DNA of 64,000 bases from Corynebacterium pygosceleis (GCF_016595275.2 NZ_JAENIQ020000001.1:310001-374000); one strand, 5' to 3'. Numbered from the stretch's first letter, positions 45,401-54,183 are shown. The notes: generated from the sequence alone by a model not told the origin. Translations and numbers: made by a program.

Positions 45401-46905
45401 TGCTCCACAGCGGCCCACAGCTCGGCGTAACTCAACACCGCATCACGACCGGATACCGCGATCCGTGCAGGATGCTCCTCCACCGACCGCACCAGTTCAT
45501 CGAGAATTCCCGTCCGTGACGGTGCCGGTTGCCCACCTGTTTCCGAGAGGGCCGCCGGTACCGGTACCGCCTCATCGTCCCGGACGAGTTCACGCATCGA
45601 CTCGGCGACGGCCGCGAGGAAGGAGCGTGCGTACCCGGCACCGATACGGGCGGTCTGGTAGTTGACCGCAATGGCGGCACTGTCCCCGTGGTCACGGAAC
45701 ATGACGTTGATCGGCATCTGACACACCGGCAGACGGGCGGGAAGAACACGGCACTCACCGTTCCCGATCGTCACGGTCATTCCCACCTTTTCACTGGCCA
45801 CCGCGACATCGATACCGCGCGTCGCCCCCGTCAACCCCATCAGGCGCACCTGCTCCGCGAAATCGGTGTGCCCGTGACCGAGAGAGTCGAGGAGCGCCGC
45901 CCCGCAGCCGGTGGTGTACTCGGACGCCGACTCTCCGGGAACCACCTCCAACGGAACCATGACGGTGTTACCGTGATATCCGATCCACACCCCCTCCCCG
46001 TCATCGTGGTCCCTCAGCAATATGGGGACGGCCACCGCACAACGACCGGGACCACGACGCATCGCCAGCCGCACCGAAGCCAGAATCAACGTGAACACAC
46101 TCACCCGGCGGCGGGCCGCGCAGTCACGCAGGGAACTGAGTTCCTCGGGCGGGACAGGGATTTCCACACTGTCCGCGAGTGACGGTACCGCGTCTCCGGG
46201 ATCCGCCCATCCGGCGAAACGGCTGGTCCTCCCGATCTCTCGCCAGAATTCGGTGTCCACCCGGACAGACGGGACGGACGGTGGACCCTCGAGAACCGGC
46301 AACGGTTCCCCCGAGCGGTAGAACGCGGACAGATCGGTGAAGAACGGCCCCCAGCAGCTGTCATCGAAAGCCACGTGGTGGACGGTGACCGCCATTCCGG
46401 TGACCGTCCCCTCTCCGTTCCCTTCAACCAGAGTGACCCGAATCGGATGCTCCGCGGTGAGGCGAAAAGGAATCTGCACGTCATGATTCGCCGCATCGAG
46501 CGGATCCGTGCCCCGGATGACGGTGACGGGACATCTACCGGGCAGGTCGGTGACCATCTCCGCCCCCGCGTCCGAGAGCGGGTAGCGACTCCTCAGCGCA
46601 GAATGCCGCTCCACCACACGGTGGAGCGCCCCGGTCAGCCGGTCCCGGTCCAGAGGATTCGGAAACTCAACCGCGACGCCGATGTTCAGGGCGATCCCGG
46701 TCGGATCGGAACGGTGGAAGAGCAGTATCCGTTCCACATGGGAGGTGACCCGCCCCCCGACCGCAGCGGTACCGCTCCGCTCCCTGGACTTACGGACCAC
46801 CGACCGCAGTTTTCCGAGACGTCTGCTCCGGGAGTCTGCGGCGGTCACGGTTGACCGCCCCGAACCGGCGGACAGAGGAACGGACGAGAAAGATCCATCG
46901 TTCAC
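42433..46905 (-). CDS. NRPS, C-A-PCP-C architecture (MbtE-like)
   Basis: This 1490-aa NRPS begins with a basic, Ser/Arg-rich leader of about 50 residues, then C1 (55-450, HHVAFDD at 176-182), A (470-950: HTSGSTGKPKP, FDISIGEI, FYGPTETT, YRTGDL, HGKIDKS), PCP (965-1040, FFAVGGHS, Ser998) and C2 (1065-1470, HHIACDD at 1188-1194). Both condensation motifs read HHxxxDD instead of HHxxxDG. The A pocket read by eye is DIGHPGFVSK, which I cannot assign; lysine or N6-hydroxylysine is expected from the MbtE analogy. A8 is unusual (QVKIGGVRTEPGEI). It is the first gene of the nine-gene operon, behind a DtxR-controlled divergent promoter, and overlaps the 215-aa carrier gene. Confidence 0.9.
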   Translation of the reverse strand: MNDGSFSSVPLSAGSGRSTVTAADSRSRRLGKLRSVVRKSRERSGTAAVGGRVTSHVERILLFHRSDPTGIALNIGVAVEFPNPLDRDRLTGALHRVVERHSALRSRYPLSDAGAEMVTDLPGRCPVTVIRGTDPLDAANHDVQIPFRLTAEHPIRVTLVEGNGEGTVTGMAVTVHHVAFDDSCWGPFFTDLSAFYRSGEPLPVLEGPPSVPSVRVDTEFWREIGRTSRFAGWADPGDAVPSLADSVEIPVPPEELSSLRDCAARRRVSVFTLILASVRLAMRRGPGRCAVAVPILLRDHDDGEGVWIGYHGNTVMVPLEVVPGESASEYTTGCGAALLDSLGHGHTDFAEQVRLMGLTGATRGIDVAVASEKVGMTVTIGNGECRVLPARLPVCQMPINVMFRDHGDSAAIAVNYQTARIGAGYARSFLAAVAESMRELVRDDEAVPVPAALSETGGQPAPSRTGILDELVRSVEEHPARIAVSGRDAVLSYAELWAAVEQKAALLRANGVRAGDTVAVVSGRSVQSTVSLLAILRSGAVVTEIDPLTPSDRIRMLLDSAQVKVVVTDNGDVRSLARDKKLVVMDPGARTGGGVGGEEIPLPSPGQIACVIHTSGSTGKPKPVMITHAALGAHVRWFLPTFYRHVEPPRWLHTASKGFDISIGEILCTLAVGGEVIVAPDGVERDPALMVAAVAESRCNIVHAVPTLLRHFLSAAHRSGTELPYLRFIPVGGEAFPTDLAEEVRTMLPQVTIGNFYGPTETTVSVTGHLVSGDEPPGVVAVGHPKTDTSCEILDEWLDPVAEGVTGELYIGGEAVATGYRSMPSETAARFVPAPGGRRRYRTGDLVRSGNGEFHFMGRSDDQVKIGGVRTEPGEISAVVRRCPGIADAVVTISGTAVTAYITATDPAVQPDESSVRASVAEQLPPALVPSRVITLEQFPRTAHGKIDKSALPAPPAGAPEHGGDPEIVAEVVRIFSGVLGGTPVGPGDSFFAVGGHSLLMVEVAAELTRSFDVEVPLSAIFADPTPGGLAVTIGEMLSTGDDVVSTSPSVSPCPGERGPRPDRPPLTEAQRRLWIVDQLQGPSDLYTVPAAVEISGDVDVEQVISAIRLMVERHEVLRTSYPEHEGLPWQNITDYVPDVTVIDTGDETDDALRLLATTVFDITDEVPVRFALLRRGAGDLVLSAVFHHIACDDAAVRALPGELAECHRAVVGGGETGAVAVRRQPADRAVDERHRDDTAAKEYWSRALAGAVPGDVCGDGNTGDGELLSFDLDSDTTALLTEAAAAMSVTRFIVVFAALTAQRAIVSKNGDQIIGVPFSTREAGDDQFGSSVNMLPLRVRVDAGSSFRDHIAACARAAAGAFDHAALSYETITQLGDAAPTASRSSLFREILQFREHDADVTADADGVTFRMIPQTAPTAKYDFAWDFFDRGDGTTGGEFVYRGSLLTRQAAQSMVDLLRDTLVRLCRDTTAPITPEHQQTPTRQRGQQ

Positions 46906-46964
46906 CCCTTCAGCTCATTGTTCCCCACAGGTATCCGGAGCCGTCAACCGGGTTCCGCCCGCCT

Positions 46965-47032
46965 TTGACAGCCTTCCAGAACCTGCAACTACAATGTAGG
47001 ATAGCATATGCTAACGACTGTTTTGGTCGCAA
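46965..47032. promoter_or_regulatory. Divergent promoters around a central DtxR-like box
   Basis: Plus strand: TTGACA (46965-46970) and TACAAT (46990-46995), 19-bp spacer, reading toward the ABC ATPase gene. Minus strand: TTGCGA (47032-47027) and TATGCT (47008-47003), 18-bp spacer, reading toward the NRPS gene. Both -10 regions touch the DtxR-like box at 46996-47014. One operator could thus switch both large operons. The leader to the ATG at 47196 is about 190 bases and holds no gene. Confidence 0.6.
46996..47014. promoter_or_regulatory. DtxR-like iron box in the NRPS / ABC divergent promoter
   Basis: GTAGGATAGCATATGCTAA matches 14 of 19 consensus positions and contains the perfect 12-bp palindrome TAGCATATGCTA. 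It is the most symmetrical iron box in the window. Confidence 0.7.
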
Positions 47033-47195
47033 TCGTCACAACATTAGTTTTTCGCCGGACAGGCCTCCGTGACCATGCTTCCGGCGATATCGACAGCCAT
47101 GCACCGCACCCCGTCACCGACCATGGCCCCACGGTTGCGACCGACCGGAACCAGACGCAGAACCGTACAGCGGACACGACGACGAAAGGGGAGCT

Positions 47196-48029
47196 ATGGA
47201 ATTAAAGAACCAGGTGGACGGACTATGTTCCGCCGGAGTATCCGTCGGATACCGCGACCGTCCCGTCCTCGACGGTATCGACGTCGAGATCCCCGGCTCC
47301 GCCGTCACGACCATCATCGGACCGAACGGCTGCGGCAAGTCGACCCTCCTGAAGACGTTCCTGCGGCTACTCCGCCCCACGACCGGCCACATACTGCTGG
47401 ACGGAACTGATATCACCAGATTCTCCACCAGAGAACTCGCTCGACGCATGGGTCTGCTGCCGCAGTCCCCCACCGCACCCGAGGGGCTGCGCCTGCGTGA
47501 TCTGGTGGCCCTCGGCCGGCACCCCCACCACTCGTGGCTGAACAGCTGGACCCCGTCAGATGATGCCGCCGTCGATCGTGCGATGGAGCTCACGCACACC
47601 TCGGAACTGGCGGACCACCCCGTCGATTCCCTCTCCGGGGGACAACGGCAACGCGCCTGGATCGCGATGACCCTGGCGCAGGAGACCGATCTGGTCCTCT
47701 TCGATGAACCGACCACCTATCTCGACCTCAGACACTGCATCGAGGTCCTCGACCTCATCGACACACTGTGCGCCGACCACGGGAGAACGGTGGTGATGGT
47801 GCTTCACGATCTCGCCCTGGCCTGCCGCTACTCGGATCATCTCATCATCATGAAGGAGGGACGGATAGCGGCGACCGGACACCCGCGGGACATCATCTCC
47901 ACGGACATGCTCCGTGAGGTTTTCGGCCTGGAGGCGGCGATCACACAGGACCCCGTCAGCGACCGCCCCCTCATCATCCCGATAGGGAAAAGGCGCACCT
48001 GCACCTCCGATCGGGCGGTGGCACCATGA
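47196..48029 (+). CDS. Siderophore ABC transporter ATP-binding protein (FepC/FecE type)
   Basis: This 277-aa ATPase has Walker A GPNGCGKST (residues 42-50), signature SLSGGQRQRAW, Walker B DLVLFDEPT and the H-loop VLHDLALACRYSDH, as in iron-siderophore importers. The ATG has AAAGGGGAG five bases upstream. It is the first gene of the plus-strand operon and overlaps the thioesterase gene (ATGA). The matching permeases are at 53068-55214, in a separate unit, and the receptor at 26226. Confidence 0.95.
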   Translation: MELKNQVDGLCSAGVSVGYRDRPVLDGIDVEIPGSAVTTIIGPNGCGKSTLLKTFLRLLRPTTGHILLDGTDITRFSTRELARRMGLLPQSPTAPEGLRLRDLVALGRHPHHSWLNSWTPSDDAAVDRAMELTHTSELADHPVDSLSGGQRQRAWIAMTLAQETDLVLFDEPTTYLDLRHCIEVLDLIDTLCADHGRTVVMVLHDLALACRYSDHLIIMKEGRIAATGHPRDIISTDMLREVFGLEAAITQDPVSDRPLIIPIGKRRTCTSDRAVAP

Positions 48030-48814
48030 ACCCACCGGCAGGCACGAGCCCGGCCCCCACCGCACGTCCGGTCTGGCTACGCGAATTTCACGGGACACCT
48101 GACGATGAGTCGGCCCCGATGGTGGTGATCTGTCCCCACGCGGGCACGGGGGCGTCCTCCTACCGAGAACTCAGCGGACACTTCAGCCGATCCACCGCCC
48201 CGGTCGTGGTGCAGTATCCCGGCCGGCAGGACCGGCGCACGGAGACACCGGCACAGGACGTCCGGGAACTGGCGGCCGGGACCGCACTGGAACTGGTCTC
48301 ACGCGATGAACACCGGCCGTTGATCCTGTTCGGACACAGCATGGGGGGAATCGTCGCCTTCGAGACGGCTCGCGCACTGGAGAAACTCGGCCTCACGGTG
48401 CACCTGCTGGCGGTCTCCGCCGTGGTTCCGCCGGGTGAGGTGACCGCCCAACCACGGCATCCCACGGACGACGACGACATCATCACACGCCTCATCGAAC
48501 TCGGGGGCACCGACCGGAGTGTCCACCAGAACCCGGAGATGATGGCGCTGACGCTGCCCGTCCTCAAATCGGACTACGCGATGATCGACAGCTACAGTTG
48601 CTCCCCCGACACCCGCGTCTCCTGCCCGATAGTCGTGCTCGGAGGGGACCGTGACCCGGTGGTCTCCCCCGCGCAGCTACGACGATGGGCGGCCCACGGT
48701 GCCTCCGCGGTGTCTCCCCGGCTCTTTGACGGAAGCCACTTCTACATCAACGACAACCGGGAGGCGGTCGTTGCGGCGACCCTGCAGGCCTACGGGGATC
48801 TGGGGCCGTCATGA
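48026..48814 (+). CDS. Type II thioesterase (MbtT-like)
   Basis: This 262-aa protein is a stand-alone alpha/beta-hydrolase thioesterase of the NRPS/PKS editing class. It shows VICPHAGTGASSY, the type II hallmark YPGRQDRRTE, the nucleophile GHSMGG (Ser105), the acidic residue in GGDRDPVV and the catalytic His in GSHFYIND. Such enzymes clear mis-primed carriers. It overlaps the ABC ATPase gene before it and the ketosynthase gene after it by four bases each, so import and biosynthesis genes are coupled in one transcript. Confidence 0.92.
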   Translation: MNPPAGTSPAPTARPVWLREFHGTPDDESAPMVVICPHAGTGASSYRELSGHFSRSTAPVVVQYPGRQDRRTETPAQDVRELAAGTALELVSRDEHRPLILFGHSMGGIVAFETARALEKLGLTVHLLAVSAVVPPGEVTAQPRHPTDDDDIITRLIELGGTDRSVHQNPEMMALTLPVLKSDYAMIDSYSCSPDTRVSCPIVVLGGDRDPVVSPAQLRRWAAHGASAVSPRLFDGSHFYINDNREAVVAATLQAYGDLGPS

Positions 48815-50106
48815 CCGACGAACCCGGTATCGTGATCGTCGGGATAGGTCTGGAGACTCCGGGAAACTCCGATTCCTGCGAGACATTTCTGGACATGGTC
48901 AATTCCCGCTCAGACGTGTGTGGTCCTCTACCTCGCGACCGGGGGTACGACCTTGACCTGTTGTTCTCCCTCCACGAGAGGCCCGGATGGGCACCCGTAC
49001 CGGACCGCGGCGGTTTCCTCACCGGCGCAGCGGAATTCGACCCGGAGTACTTCGGCATCACCCCCCATGAAGCCCGGATCATGGATCCTCAGCAACGTGT
49101 CGGGTTGAGGGTCGCGTACAGAGCCGTCGAGCACGTCGGCTGGACGCCCGCGGATCTCGCGGGTACGGACACCGGTTGTTTCATGGGTGCACTGATGTCC
49201 GGGTACGGACCCGACATGGCCGTACCCGACGACTACAACGGACACAAGCTCGTCGGAAGCTCCCTGAGTGCGATCTCGGGAAGGATCTCCCATCACCTCG
49301 ACCTGCACGGTCCAAGTGTCACGGTGGACACCGGCTGCGGGGCGTCACTGACCGCGATCCACAATGCGGCCGCCGCGATTCGGGCAGGGGAATGCACGGT
49401 CGCGCTGGCGGGCGGGGTCACCGTCATGGGCTCGGAAATGATGTTCGTCGAATTCTCCCGTAACCAGGCCCTGTCGACGAACGGCCTGTGCCGTCCCTTT
49501 TCGGCGGAAGCCAACGGTACGGTCTGGGGGGAAGGGGCCGCGGTACTCGTCTTGTGCAGCAGCAGTTTCGCCCGGGCCCACAATCTCACCGTCCACGGCC
49601 GGATTCTCGGCAGCGCCGTCAACCACAATGGCCGGGGAGGACCGATCCACGCCCCGTCCGAGGAGGGGCAGGTCGATGTGATGCTGCGGGCACTGAGATC
49701 AGCCGGGATAACTCCCCGGCAGGTCGGCTGCATCGAGGGCCACGGCACGGGTACACGTGCGGGGGACCCCATCGAGATGGCGGCCCTGTCCCGGGTCTAC
49801 GGGAACCACGAACATCCCGTACCGTTCGGGTCGGTCAAGTCCAACATGGGCCACCCCCAGGCCGCCGCGGGCGCCATCGGACTGATCAAGCTGATGCTCG
49901 GTGCCAGGCAGGGGACAGCGCCCCCCACCATCATCGGTTCCGCACCGGCTGTACCGGTGCCGGAACTCGGACTGGTTCCCGCCGACGGCCAGCCGTGGAG
50001 AATCAGCGACGGCCACCGCATCGGGGCAGTGAGTTCATTCGGCATCGGGGGAACCAACACGCACCTCATCGTCGCGTACCCGGCTCCACGAGGAAAGGAC
50101 CAGTAA
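48811..50106 (+). CDS. Stand-alone ketosynthase (MbtC-like)
   Basis: This 431-aa protein is a complete type I PKS beta-ketoacyl synthase: DPQQRVGLRVAYRAVE, active-site Cys176 in VDTGCGASLTA, His311 in EGHGTGT and His348 in SNMGHPQAAAG. The usual DTACSSS is DTGCGAS, so the nucleophile is present but its surroundings are changed, as is EAHGTGT to EGHGTGT. Length equals that of mycobacterial MbtC. It would elongate the peptidyl chain handed over from the MbtE-like protein with one extender from the following AT-KR-ACP. The downstream gene starts on the last base of its stop codon. Confidence 0.92.
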   Translation: MTDEPGIVIVGIGLETPGNSDSCETFLDMVNSRSDVCGPLPRDRGYDLDLLFSLHERPGWAPVPDRGGFLTGAAEFDPEYFGITPHEARIMDPQQRVGLRVAYRAVEHVGWTPADLAGTDTGCFMGALMSGYGPDMAVPDDYNGHKLVGSSLSAISGRISHHLDLHGPSVTVDTGCGASLTAIHNAAAAIRAGECTVALAGGVTVMGSEMMFVEFSRNQALSTNGLCRPFSAEANGTVWGEGAAVLVLCSSSFARAHNLTVHGRILGSAVNHNGRGGPIHAPSEEGQVDVMLRALRSAGITPRQVGCIEGHGTGTRAGDPIEMAALSRVYGNHEHPVPFGSVKSNMGHPQAAAGAIGLIKLMLGARQGTAPPTIIGSAPAVPVPELGLVPADGQPWRISDGHRIGAVSSFGIGGTNTHLIVAYPAPRGKDQ

Positions 50107-53063
50107 TGGCCATGACACCCCGGCTCCCCGACGGCTCGACACTCATCTCGATCCCGTGCCACTGCCGTGACGTCACCGACCAGACGGCCGCCGTACTGTC
50201 GGAATGGCTCAGAGAGAATCCCCGGACCGATGTGGACGCACTCACTGCGGCACTGGCGAGGAGGCGCACACCCGGCAACTGGATCGTCGCGGTCGCCGCC
50301 GGGGACAGCGCACACCTGGCCCGGCTCCTGGACTCCGGGCCACCGTCTCCGTCACCCGGGATCCACGTCGACCGTGCGACACTCCACAAACCGGTCTTCG
50401 TCTTCCCCGGCCAGGGAAGCCAGCGCCACGGCATGGGCGGGCACCTGTACGACCGGTGCACAACCTACGCCGAAACAGTCGACGCCCTGTGCTCCGAACT
50501 CGACCGACTGGAGCGGTCACCGAAGATCAGTGCCGCCGTCAAAGCGTATCTGAGGGGCCACGGCGACGCGACGCCACCGGTCACAGTCATTCAACCGGCC
50601 CTGTTCATGCACACTGCCGGAGTGGCCGCACTCTGGCGCCGGGCGGGCATACGTCCGTGGGCGGTGATCGGACACTCACAGGGTGAACTGGGGGCGATGC
50701 ACGAGATCGGTGCGCTGTCATCCGGGGATGCGCTCTCGGCCGTCAGAGCACGGTCCCGCGCCGTCGCCGGACTCTCCGACAGCAGCGCATACGCGATGCT
50801 CTTCGCCGCGGCGAACGCGACGACCGTCTCCGAGAGCGCACACGCCGTGAACGGGTTCGCCGAGGTGTCGGTGGTGAACTCACCGGAAGCGTGCTGCGTC
50901 TCCGGCGACCACCACGCGATCACCGAACTGGCGGAGAACCTGAAGGGCAGAGGGATATTCACCAAAGTCATCTCCGTCGACTACCCGGCCCACACCTGTA
51001 TCATAGATAACATTACAGACCAGGTGGTCAGGTCACCGGAGATCTCCGGGAACCCGACCATCGATCCACCATCGACGCTTCTTCTCAGTCCCACCTACGG
51101 CGGTCGCCCCCTGCCGGAGGGACTGCCCCTCACCACATTCGTCGCCGAGAATCTCCGCAACGAAGTGGCCTTCCACCCCGCCGTGTGCGAGGCATCCGCC
51201 GGAGGTGCCGATCTCTTCATAGAGATGGGCTCCGTTCCGGTACTCGCGGGGGCGCTGCGTCAGTGCCTCGCCGGGCACAGCGGCACAGTCGTGGCTCCCG
51301 CCAGGAACAGCGATCCGGTCGAAGCTGTGCAGTCCGCGATACTCGAAACAGCCTGCCTGCTGGAGGTCACCTCACCGTCCGGGGATCTGACTCCCCCGGG
51401 TGGTCTCCCCGCTCCGCTCCCACCCACGGTTCTCCGGCGTAACCGGTTCTGGCTGCCGCCGCGTCACGGACGTACCGGCGGAGGTGACGCACCCCGTGGC
51501 CCCCGTCCCGATCACGTCGTTGAGACGTGGGAACGGGTGTGGCACTCCCCCCTCGGTCCCGCGACGACGGTCGTCATGGAAGACGACCACCCCGGACTGG
51601 CACCGGATATTCTCCGGGCGGAGCTCGCCCGGTACGGTTCGCACCGCGTGGAACACTCATCGTCACCGGTACGTGTCATCCCCGTGGTACCCCGGGACGG
51701 TTGCCCCGTCGAAGCTGCCGCCAGGGTGGTGGACGAGGCCGCACAGGTGCTCCTCAAACCGTCTTCACGCATCATCGCCGTCACATGGGGAGCCGAAGCC
51801 GTCTGCGGTTCCATCCCCCACCCGGGATCCGCCGGCGCGGTGGCGGCACTACGGTGTCTCGCCGCCGAGCACTCACTGCCTTTCCGCAGCGTGGACCTCG
51901 ATCCGACGGACCCCGCGGAGCAGTGGGCGGCCGACATCGCCCGTGCCGTCCACACCACCGACGAGGAGAATGCGGTGCGCGGCGGACTGCACTTCAGACG
52001 CAGACTTCTCCCTGTCGCGGTTCCCGACGCCGGCCCTCCCCCCGACACTGCCGTCGTGCTCGGTGGTACGGGACATCTCGGCTGGGCGACGGTTCGACAC
52101 CTCGCCGAGTCCGGCACCCGTCACATCGTTCTCGCCAGTCGCACCCGTTCCCGACACACGGCCGGAGCACTGGCGGCACTGCGCGACAGCAGACCGGAAT
52201 GCACGTTGGAACACGTCACCCTCGACGCCGAGGACCCGGAACAACTCCGCAGACTCTTCGCACGATTCCCCGGTTCCGCCCCGTACTGCGTCGTGCATGC
52301 CGCAGTGAACTATGAACTCGCATCCGGGGCGACCGCCACGGCTGACGCCCTACGTGGTGCGGCGGGAGGAAAGGCCCGCATCACCGCGGCACTGCTCCAG
52401 GCACTGGGCTCCGCCCCCGACACCACGGTGCTGCTGTGTTCATCAGTTTCAGCGCAGTTCAACGGGGCCGGTTTCGCCGCGTACTGCGCCGTCAACCGGA
52501 TCACGGACACACAGGCGACCGCAGCCCTCCCGACCGATGTCCGTTCGGTGCAGTGGGGCCTTTTCACCCCTCCCGCCGAAAGGAGCGACGACGGCTACAG
52601 GAACGTTGCGGCGGCGGCGCACGGTACCGGTCTGATTTCCTTCGAACCGTCGGACGCACTCCCCACGGTCCTCCCCGGGGCTCCGGGCAACCGGATCGTG
52701 GCGGCCGCGGACTGGGGACAGTTCCGTGAGGCCCTGGCACTGAACGGTCGTGATCGTCTACTGGGTGCGGAGTTCGACGACCTGGATTCCGGGCACCCGG
52801 AGCCGGTGGTGGAACACGGACGGACCCCGGATTCCGGAGACAGGGCCACCTCGACATCACCGGCTTCCGCGGTACTCACCGCTCTCGGAGTGAGCGACGT
52901 CGATGAAGCACAGAGAAACATCCCTCTCGTCCAGCTCGGTCTCGACTCGGTCCAGGCGATTTCCGTACGTACCAACCTCAGCCGGGATTTCGGTATGGAT
53001 GTGTCCGTGGAGGAACTGCTCGGCACAGCAACCCTCGACGATCTGGACAACCGGCAGCCGTGA
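50106..53063 (+). CDS. PKS AT-KR-ACP protein (MbtD-like)
   Basis: This 985-aa protein starts at ATG 50106 (MAMTPRLPDG); the open frame continues upstream but lies over the ketosynthase in another frame. The acyltransferase (about 95-400) has FPGQGSQRHGMG and nucleophile GHSQGE (Ser191); its extender-selectivity motif reads YPAH, neither HAFH (malonyl) nor YASH (methylmalonyl). A ketoreductase (about 640-860) has VVLGGTGHLG for NADPH and CSSVSAQFNGAGFAAYCAVN with Ser and Tyr. An ACP (about 905-980) has LGLDSVQA, Ser948. Domain order and size match MbtD, which with MbtC builds the beta-hydroxyacyl link of mycobactin. It converges on the permease gene with a gap of four bases. Confidence 0.92.
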   Translation: MAMTPRLPDGSTLISIPCHCRDVTDQTAAVLSEWLRENPRTDVDALTAALARRRTPGNWIVAVAAGDSAHLARLLDSGPPSPSPGIHVDRATLHKPVFVFPGQGSQRHGMGGHLYDRCTTYAETVDALCSELDRLERSPKISAAVKAYLRGHGDATPPVTVIQPALFMHTAGVAALWRRAGIRPWAVIGHSQGELGAMHEIGALSSGDALSAVRARSRAVAGLSDSSAYAMLFAAANATTVSESAHAVNGFAEVSVVNSPEACCVSGDHHAITELAENLKGRGIFTKVISVDYPAHTCIIDNITDQVVRSPEISGNPTIDPPSTLLLSPTYGGRPLPEGLPLTTFVAENLRNEVAFHPAVCEASAGGADLFIEMGSVPVLAGALRQCLAGHSGTVVAPARNSDPVEAVQSAILETACLLEVTSPSGDLTPPGGLPAPLPPTVLRRNRFWLPPRHGRTGGGDAPRGPRPDHVVETWERVWHSPLGPATTVVMEDDHPGLAPDILRAELARYGSHRVEHSSSPVRVIPVVPRDGCPVEAAARVVDEAAQVLLKPSSRIIAVTWGAEAVCGSIPHPGSAGAVAALRCLAAEHSLPFRSVDLDPTDPAEQWAADIARAVHTTDEENAVRGGLHFRRRLLPVAVPDAGPPPDTAVVLGGTGHLGWATVRHLAESGTRHIVLASRTRSRHTAGALAALRDSRPECTLEHVTLDAEDPEQLRRLFARFPGSAPYCVVHAAVNYELASGATATADALRGAAGGKARITAALLQALGSAPDTTVLLCSSVSAQFNGAGFAAYCAVNRITDTQATAALPTDVRSVQWGLFTPPAERSDDGYRNVAAAAHGTGLISFEPSDALPTVLPGAPGNRIVAAADWGQFREALALNGRDRLLGAEFDDLDSGHPEPVVEHGRTPDSGDRATSTSPASAVLTALGVSDVDEAQRNIPLVQLGLDSVQAISVRTNLSRDFGMDVSVEELLGTATLDDLDNRQP

Positions 53064-53067
53064 CCGG

Positions 53068-54183
53068 TCACCGGCGCATCCGGGCATCTACCGAACCGAC
53101 GGTGAGCAACCACAGGAGATAGACACCACCGATGCTGATGGTGATGACACCGGCAGGCAACTCAGTGGGAAGAACCTGAGCCAGGCAATCAGAGAAACCG
53201 AGGACGACGGCTCCGGTCAGGGCAGCGGAAAAGGGTGCCGGACCGGGGGAAGCGGTCAGTCGACGGGCGATCTGCGGCGCCGCCAGGGCCACGAAGATGA
53301 TCGGACCGACCATGGACGTGACCGCAGCCGTCAGAAGAACACCCACCACGACCAGAAAAATCCGCTGTGCGTCCGGGTTGACCCCGAGTCCACGAGCAGA
53401 CGAGTCGTTCATCTCCAGAATAGTCAACGTCCGCCTGACCACCGGAAGAACGATCAGACCGGACACACACCCGGCAACGACCACCTTCGCCTCCGGCCAG
53501 CTGACACCGTTGAGCGAACCGAAACCCCACACGGTCATCGATATCGCATATTTGATGTGCGACTTCATGATGATCCACATGTTCAGGGAATGCAGTACGG
53601 CGGACACCGCGATACCGACGACAATGAGCCGGTACCCGGACGTCAACCCCTTCACCCTCGACAGACCGAGTACGAGCGCGGCGGTGGTCAGACCACCGAT
53701 CAGGGCTCCGAATGCGATGACGTAGAAACCCGGGTTGACCGGGACCCCGAAGATCGACAGCACGGATGCCGCTGTCGGGGGTGCGACGATTGTCGCGATG
53801 AGCGCACCGGTGTACGCACCGGTGTTGAAACCGATGATGTCCGGACTTCCCAGTGGATTCCGCGTCACCGACTGGAAGATAGCCCCACTGACCCCCAGGG
53901 CGGCTCCCGCAGCCAGAGCGGTGACGGTTCGTGGTAGACGCCAGGTCCAGACGATCTCCGCGTTCTGCGTCGTCGAATCCCTGCCGGAAAGAAGCACCGA
54001 CACCAGTTCCGTGACGGTGATCGGAGACGGACCGGCTGTCATTCCCCAACCCCCCACCAGCACCGTCACCGCCATCAGAATGAGCGACACCGTCAATGGT
54101 CGCCGCCCCACCCGAATCCCGAACGTACCGAGCCGTAACCGGACATCACGTGGCGGCCCGGGATGTCGTGTCCCGGTCATCAC
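53068..54183 (-). CDS. Siderophore ABC transporter permease (FecCD family, FepG-like)
   Basis: This 371-aa protein has about nine membrane helices of the BtuC/FecCD fold. Typical segments are RLPRTVTALAAGAALGVSGAIFQ followed by TRNPLGSPDIIG, and GPIIFVALAAPQIARRL near the cytoplasmic ATPase-contact helix. The N-terminal 30 residues are basic and cytoplasmic. It overlaps the other permease gene by four bases and would form the membrane heterodimer with it. Its 3' end almost touches the convergent PKS gene. Confidence 0.93.
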   Translation of the reverse strand: MMTGTRHPGPPRDVRLRLGTFGIRVGRRPLTVSLILMAVTVLVGGWGMTAGPSPITVTELVSVLLSGRDSTTQNAEIVWTWRLPRTVTALAAGAALGVSGAIFQSVTRNPLGSPDIIGFNTGAYTGALIATIVAPPTAASVLSIFGVPVNPGFYVIAFGALIGGLTTAALVLGLSRVKGLTSGYRLIVVGIAVSAVLHSLNMWIIMKSHIKYAISMTVWGFGSLNGVSWPEAKVVVAGCVSGLIVLPVVRRTLTILEMNDSSARGLGVNPDAQRIFLVVVGVLLTAAVTSMVGPIIFVALAAPQIARRLTASPGPAPFSAALTGAVVLGFSDCLAQVLPTELPAGVITISIGGVYLLWLLTVGSVDARMRR

